Part shown: positions 8,032 through 9,308 of the stretch, piece after piece
How the letters are laid out: each line of letters starts with the position of its first letter
Numbering within the stretch: the stretch's first letter is position 1
Assembly (NCBI GenBank): GCA_964398785.1
Contig: CAYNNQ010000061.1
Coordinates: 1-9,308, forward strand
Origin: CAYNNQ01 sp964398785
Lineage (GTDB): Bacteria > Desulfobacterota > Desulfovibrionia > Desulfovibrionales > Desulfonatronovibrionaceae
Direction: 5' to 3'
DNA: 9,308 nt
The notes under the pieces: model-generated
The model's input: only the letters and a program-made list of their open reading frames with translations
What the model was told of the DNA's origin: nothing
Database searches by the model: none
Program-made: the position numbers and the translations under genes

Positions 8032-8061
8032 ATTATTAGCTGAAATTAAAGTACGGGTCAA
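8032..8061 (-). promoter_or_regulatory. Candidate sigma70 promoter for the helicase gene
   Basis: On the minus strand, TTGACC (8056-8061) is a five-of-six match to the -35 box. After an 18-base spacer comes AATAAT (8032-8037), a five-of-six match to the -10 box. Transcription would start near 8025, giving a leader of roughly 105 bases before the ATG at 7919. The region is AT-rich and intergenic, which raises the chance of a coincidental match. Confidence 0.4.
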
Positions 8062-8126
8062 TAATATGGGCTCGGCTGGCAGCTTCATTATAAAGGCGAG
8101 TACTTGATTAATAAAGGTAAGCCTGC

Positions 8127-8153
8127 ACGGGGTAATTTCTACCCGTCTTTTTC
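8127..8153 (+). terminator. Terminator-like hairpin on the plus strand with no gene before it
   Basis: ACGGGGTA (8127-8134) pairs with TACCCGT (8140-8146), with one G bulged, around loop ATTTC. CTTTTTC follows, as in a rho-independent terminator. There is no plus-strand gene upstream, so it may end an unannotated small or antisense RNA arising near 8040-8100, or be an orphan remnant. On the minus strand no U-run follows the stem. Confidence 0.35.
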
Positions 8154-8227
8154 ATTAATCTTTGAAGCCCAGGACAAGACAGGATCTATTCCCTGCATAT
8201 AGCTATCCATGGTCTCCACAAGCTAGT

Positions 8228-8303
8228 AAGCCCGGAGTGCATCTAAATTTGGACTCCGCTGCTCCGCTACGCTCGTCCTAAATTCAGATGACACCCAGGG
8301 CTT
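8228..8303. repeat. 76-base imperfect palindrome, MITE-like
   Basis: The left arm (8228-8254) contains AAGCCC, GTG, then CATCTAAATTTGGAC. The right arm (8275-8303) contains GTCCTAAATTCAGATG, then CACCCAGGGCTT. The arms pair with a few mismatches and single-base bulges. The 20-base loop between them is CTC-rich. A further GAAGCCCAGG at 8164-8173 matches the end of the structure, and GACAAGACAG (8173-8182) nearly mirrors CTGTCTTGAC (8304-8313), so the structure may extend. It begins 32 bases past the SUMF1 gene stop. No U-run follows it on the minus strand, so a simple terminator is unlikely. Confidence 0.6.
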
Positions 8304-8334
8304 CTGTCTTGACTATTACTGGTGTTCTGCCCCT

Positions 8335-8799
8335 CTAATCACCGGACTGGGGGAGACAAAGACGGACACCAAGATCATTGTTCGTATAGTCGGGCATTTT
8401 TTTTTCACGTTCAGCAGAGCGAACTTCCCCCGGGCTAATCCAGCCGCCACCACGAACCTTAAACCGCGAATCGGTGCCGGAAGCCCAGGCCGAACCATCA
8501 GTCGGAGCACCTCGATAGCCATCATGATAGTTATCCTCAACCCACTCCCATACATTTCCAAGCATCCGGCTGACCTTGCCGAATCCCGAGGACAGCTGTT
8601 CCAGGCACGGCCAGTGCTCATAATCACCCACGCCGACAACCAGGGCGCGACTCGCGTCGTACAAATCCATTTTTCGTCCAGCATCAGTCTTTACACTGGC
8701 TACTTCTATGCCCCGGGACGCGGCATACGATTGTGCGGATAAAGCCTCGCAAAACAGAGCCGACAGGCAGACTGCGACAATCAATACTGTTTTGTTCAT
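8335..8799 (-). pseudogene. Secreted caspase-SUMF1 (formylglycine-generating-enzyme-like) protein with an internal deletion
   Basis: This 154-codon frame starts at an ATG at 8799 with GGAG seven bases upstream; the longer TTG start at 8814 is not needed. Residues 1-22 look like a signal peptide (MNKTVLIVAVCLSALFCEAL, likely cut near SAQS or SYA). Residues 45-65 (MDLYDASRALVVGVGDYEHW, approximately) match the beginning of a caspase/peptidase C14 domain as found in caspase-SUMF1 fusions. At about residue 80 the sequence jumps directly to GNVWEWVEDNYHDGY, the last third of a SUMF1/FGE domain, and ends with RGGGW, VRSAER and LGVRLCL. The caspase His and Cys region and most of SUMF1 are absent, so several hundred residues appear to have been deleted in frame. 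Family length and the fusion architecture are from general knowledge. The remaining protein is unlikely to be an active protease or SUMF1 enzyme. Confidence 0.75.
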
Positions 8800-8806
8800 C
8801 CACTCG

Positions 8807-8812
8807 CTCCGC
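8807..8812 (-). promoter_or_regulatory. Ribosome binding site of the caspase-SUMF1 remnant
   Basis: On the minus strand GCGGAG lies seven bases before the ATG at 8797-8799. It supports that ATG over the TTG at 8814, which would place the site inside the coding sequence. Confidence 0.55.
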
Positions 8813-9036
8813 AATGATTTCTTTTTAACAAACGTACAAAGTACATATAATCGCGATCCATGGCGGTACGTGATTGTGACAATCGAAAATTGACCTCCAT
8901 CAACACTTTCTTCGTACTTGGCGTTTTACCTAGTGCTAACATTCCAAGGGATTATTCCAATTCACGGTGAACCAAGACATGCGTCTTTAATTGATATGCT
9001 TAATCAAACGATTGTTAATTTCCAAGCCAAAAGTAA
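8813..9036. other. Intergenic stretch with degraded sequence
   Basis: No intact gene is visible. A short palindrome, GTAC-AAA-GTAC, sits at about 8834-8844. On the plus strand a frame is open from 8894 to about 9060. It contains NFQAKSKRP just before the transposase remnant and could be its upstream part in a shifted frame. I could not recognise the first two DDE aspartates, so that remains uncertain. Confidence 0.35.
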
Positions 9037-9270
9037 AAGACCAATCCACCAGGCAATATCAGTCAGGTAATGGCATTCTTGTTGGAGCAAGAAATCGTTC
9101 CCATATTTTCGGTACCAAGACGTCCTTTTTCTCAAGCTTCCATTGAAGGGAACAACAGTGTATTTTCCCGTAAATTCTGGAATCAAAGAACATTTGATTC
9201 GTTACAAGATATAGATACCCAGTTAGAATGGTTTAACGAGGATTCCAAAATATATACCCTGAATCCGTGA
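9037..9270 (+). pseudogene. C-terminal remnant of an integrase-core (DDE, rve-type) transposase
   Basis: The frame follows a stop at 9034-9036 and reads GNISQVMAFLLEQEIVPIFS, then VPRRPFSQASIEGNNSVF and SRKFWNQRTFDSLQDIDTQL, ending in EWFNEDSKIYTLNP at a TGA. The pattern P-x-x-P-x-S-Q-A-S-I-E-G-x-N followed by F-W/F and a terminal W-F-N is typical of the end of rve-type transposase cores, as in the IS3/IS481 group. The glutamate in ASIEGNN is the likely third catalytic acid. The first two catalytic aspartates and the N-terminal DNA-binding domain are missing, so this is an insertion-sequence relic. It is the only plus-strand gene remnant and marks the edge of the accessory region. The exact IS family is uncertain. 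Confidence 0.6.
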
Positions 9271-9308
9271 CTATTCCTTAAACGAAGTATTTATATGCAC
9301 ATTTCAGC

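Noticed and set aside
8228..8303. Integron attC site
   Set aside because: The ends lack the RYYYAAC and GTTRRRY core sites, and there is no integrase or cassette array.
8825..8851. TTAACA and TATAAT on the plus strand
   Set aside because: The 15-base spacer is too short, and only a degraded transposase lies downstream.
8708..8893. Plus-strand 61-codon frame ending in NRDPWRYVIVTIEN
   Set aside because: Its first half is antisense to the signal peptide of the caspase-SUMF1 remnant. The last residues vaguely resemble a transposase core, but not enough to call.

Overview
The window shows one strand-biased accessory locus. Every well-supported gene lies on the minus strand, so read it from high to low coordinates. 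It begins with a decayed transposase and a broken caspase/SUMF1 gene. A large SNF2-type helicase follows, then a small REP-associated (RAYT, Y1/HUH) transposase with its own hairpin repeats. It ends with a very large adenine-N6 DNA methyltransferase that runs off the low-coordinate edge. Moderate-to-high GC genes, a RAYT/REP unit and a signal-peptide/caspase/SUMF1 gene suggest a Gram-negative bacterium, perhaps a deltaproteobacterium (Desulfobacterota). That taxonomic guess is inference and weak.

The core is the helicase (5046-7919) followed by the methyltransferase (4039 down to the edge). A SNF2 helicase followed on the same strand by a >1300-residue Eco57I/Methyltransf_26-like N6-adenine methylase is the order of the first two genes of class 1 DISARM (drmD, drmMI). 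It also fits other helicase/methylase restriction-type defence modules. The genes that would decide (drmA, drmB with DUF1998, drmC with PLD) would lie beyond position 1, so the DISARM assignment is a hypothesis.

The module looks damaged. The methyltransferase carries a one-base frameshift at about 2435, directly before the conserved YYTPE segment and SAM-binding motif I. Its catalytic motif IV reads NPLW instead of NPPW. A complete RAYT/REP unit (about 4113-5026) sits between helicase and methyltransferase, separating genes that would normally be adjacent.

Upstream of the helicase (7920-8334) are a plausible sigma70 promoter, an orphan terminator-like hairpin on the plus strand and a 76-base imperfect palindrome. 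Next comes a secreted caspase/SUMF1 gene (8335-8799) reduced by an in-frame internal deletion that joins its first and last parts. The right edge holds the C-terminal remnant of an integrase-core (DDE) transposase on the plus strand. Together this reads as a defence island being eroded and colonised by mobile elements.
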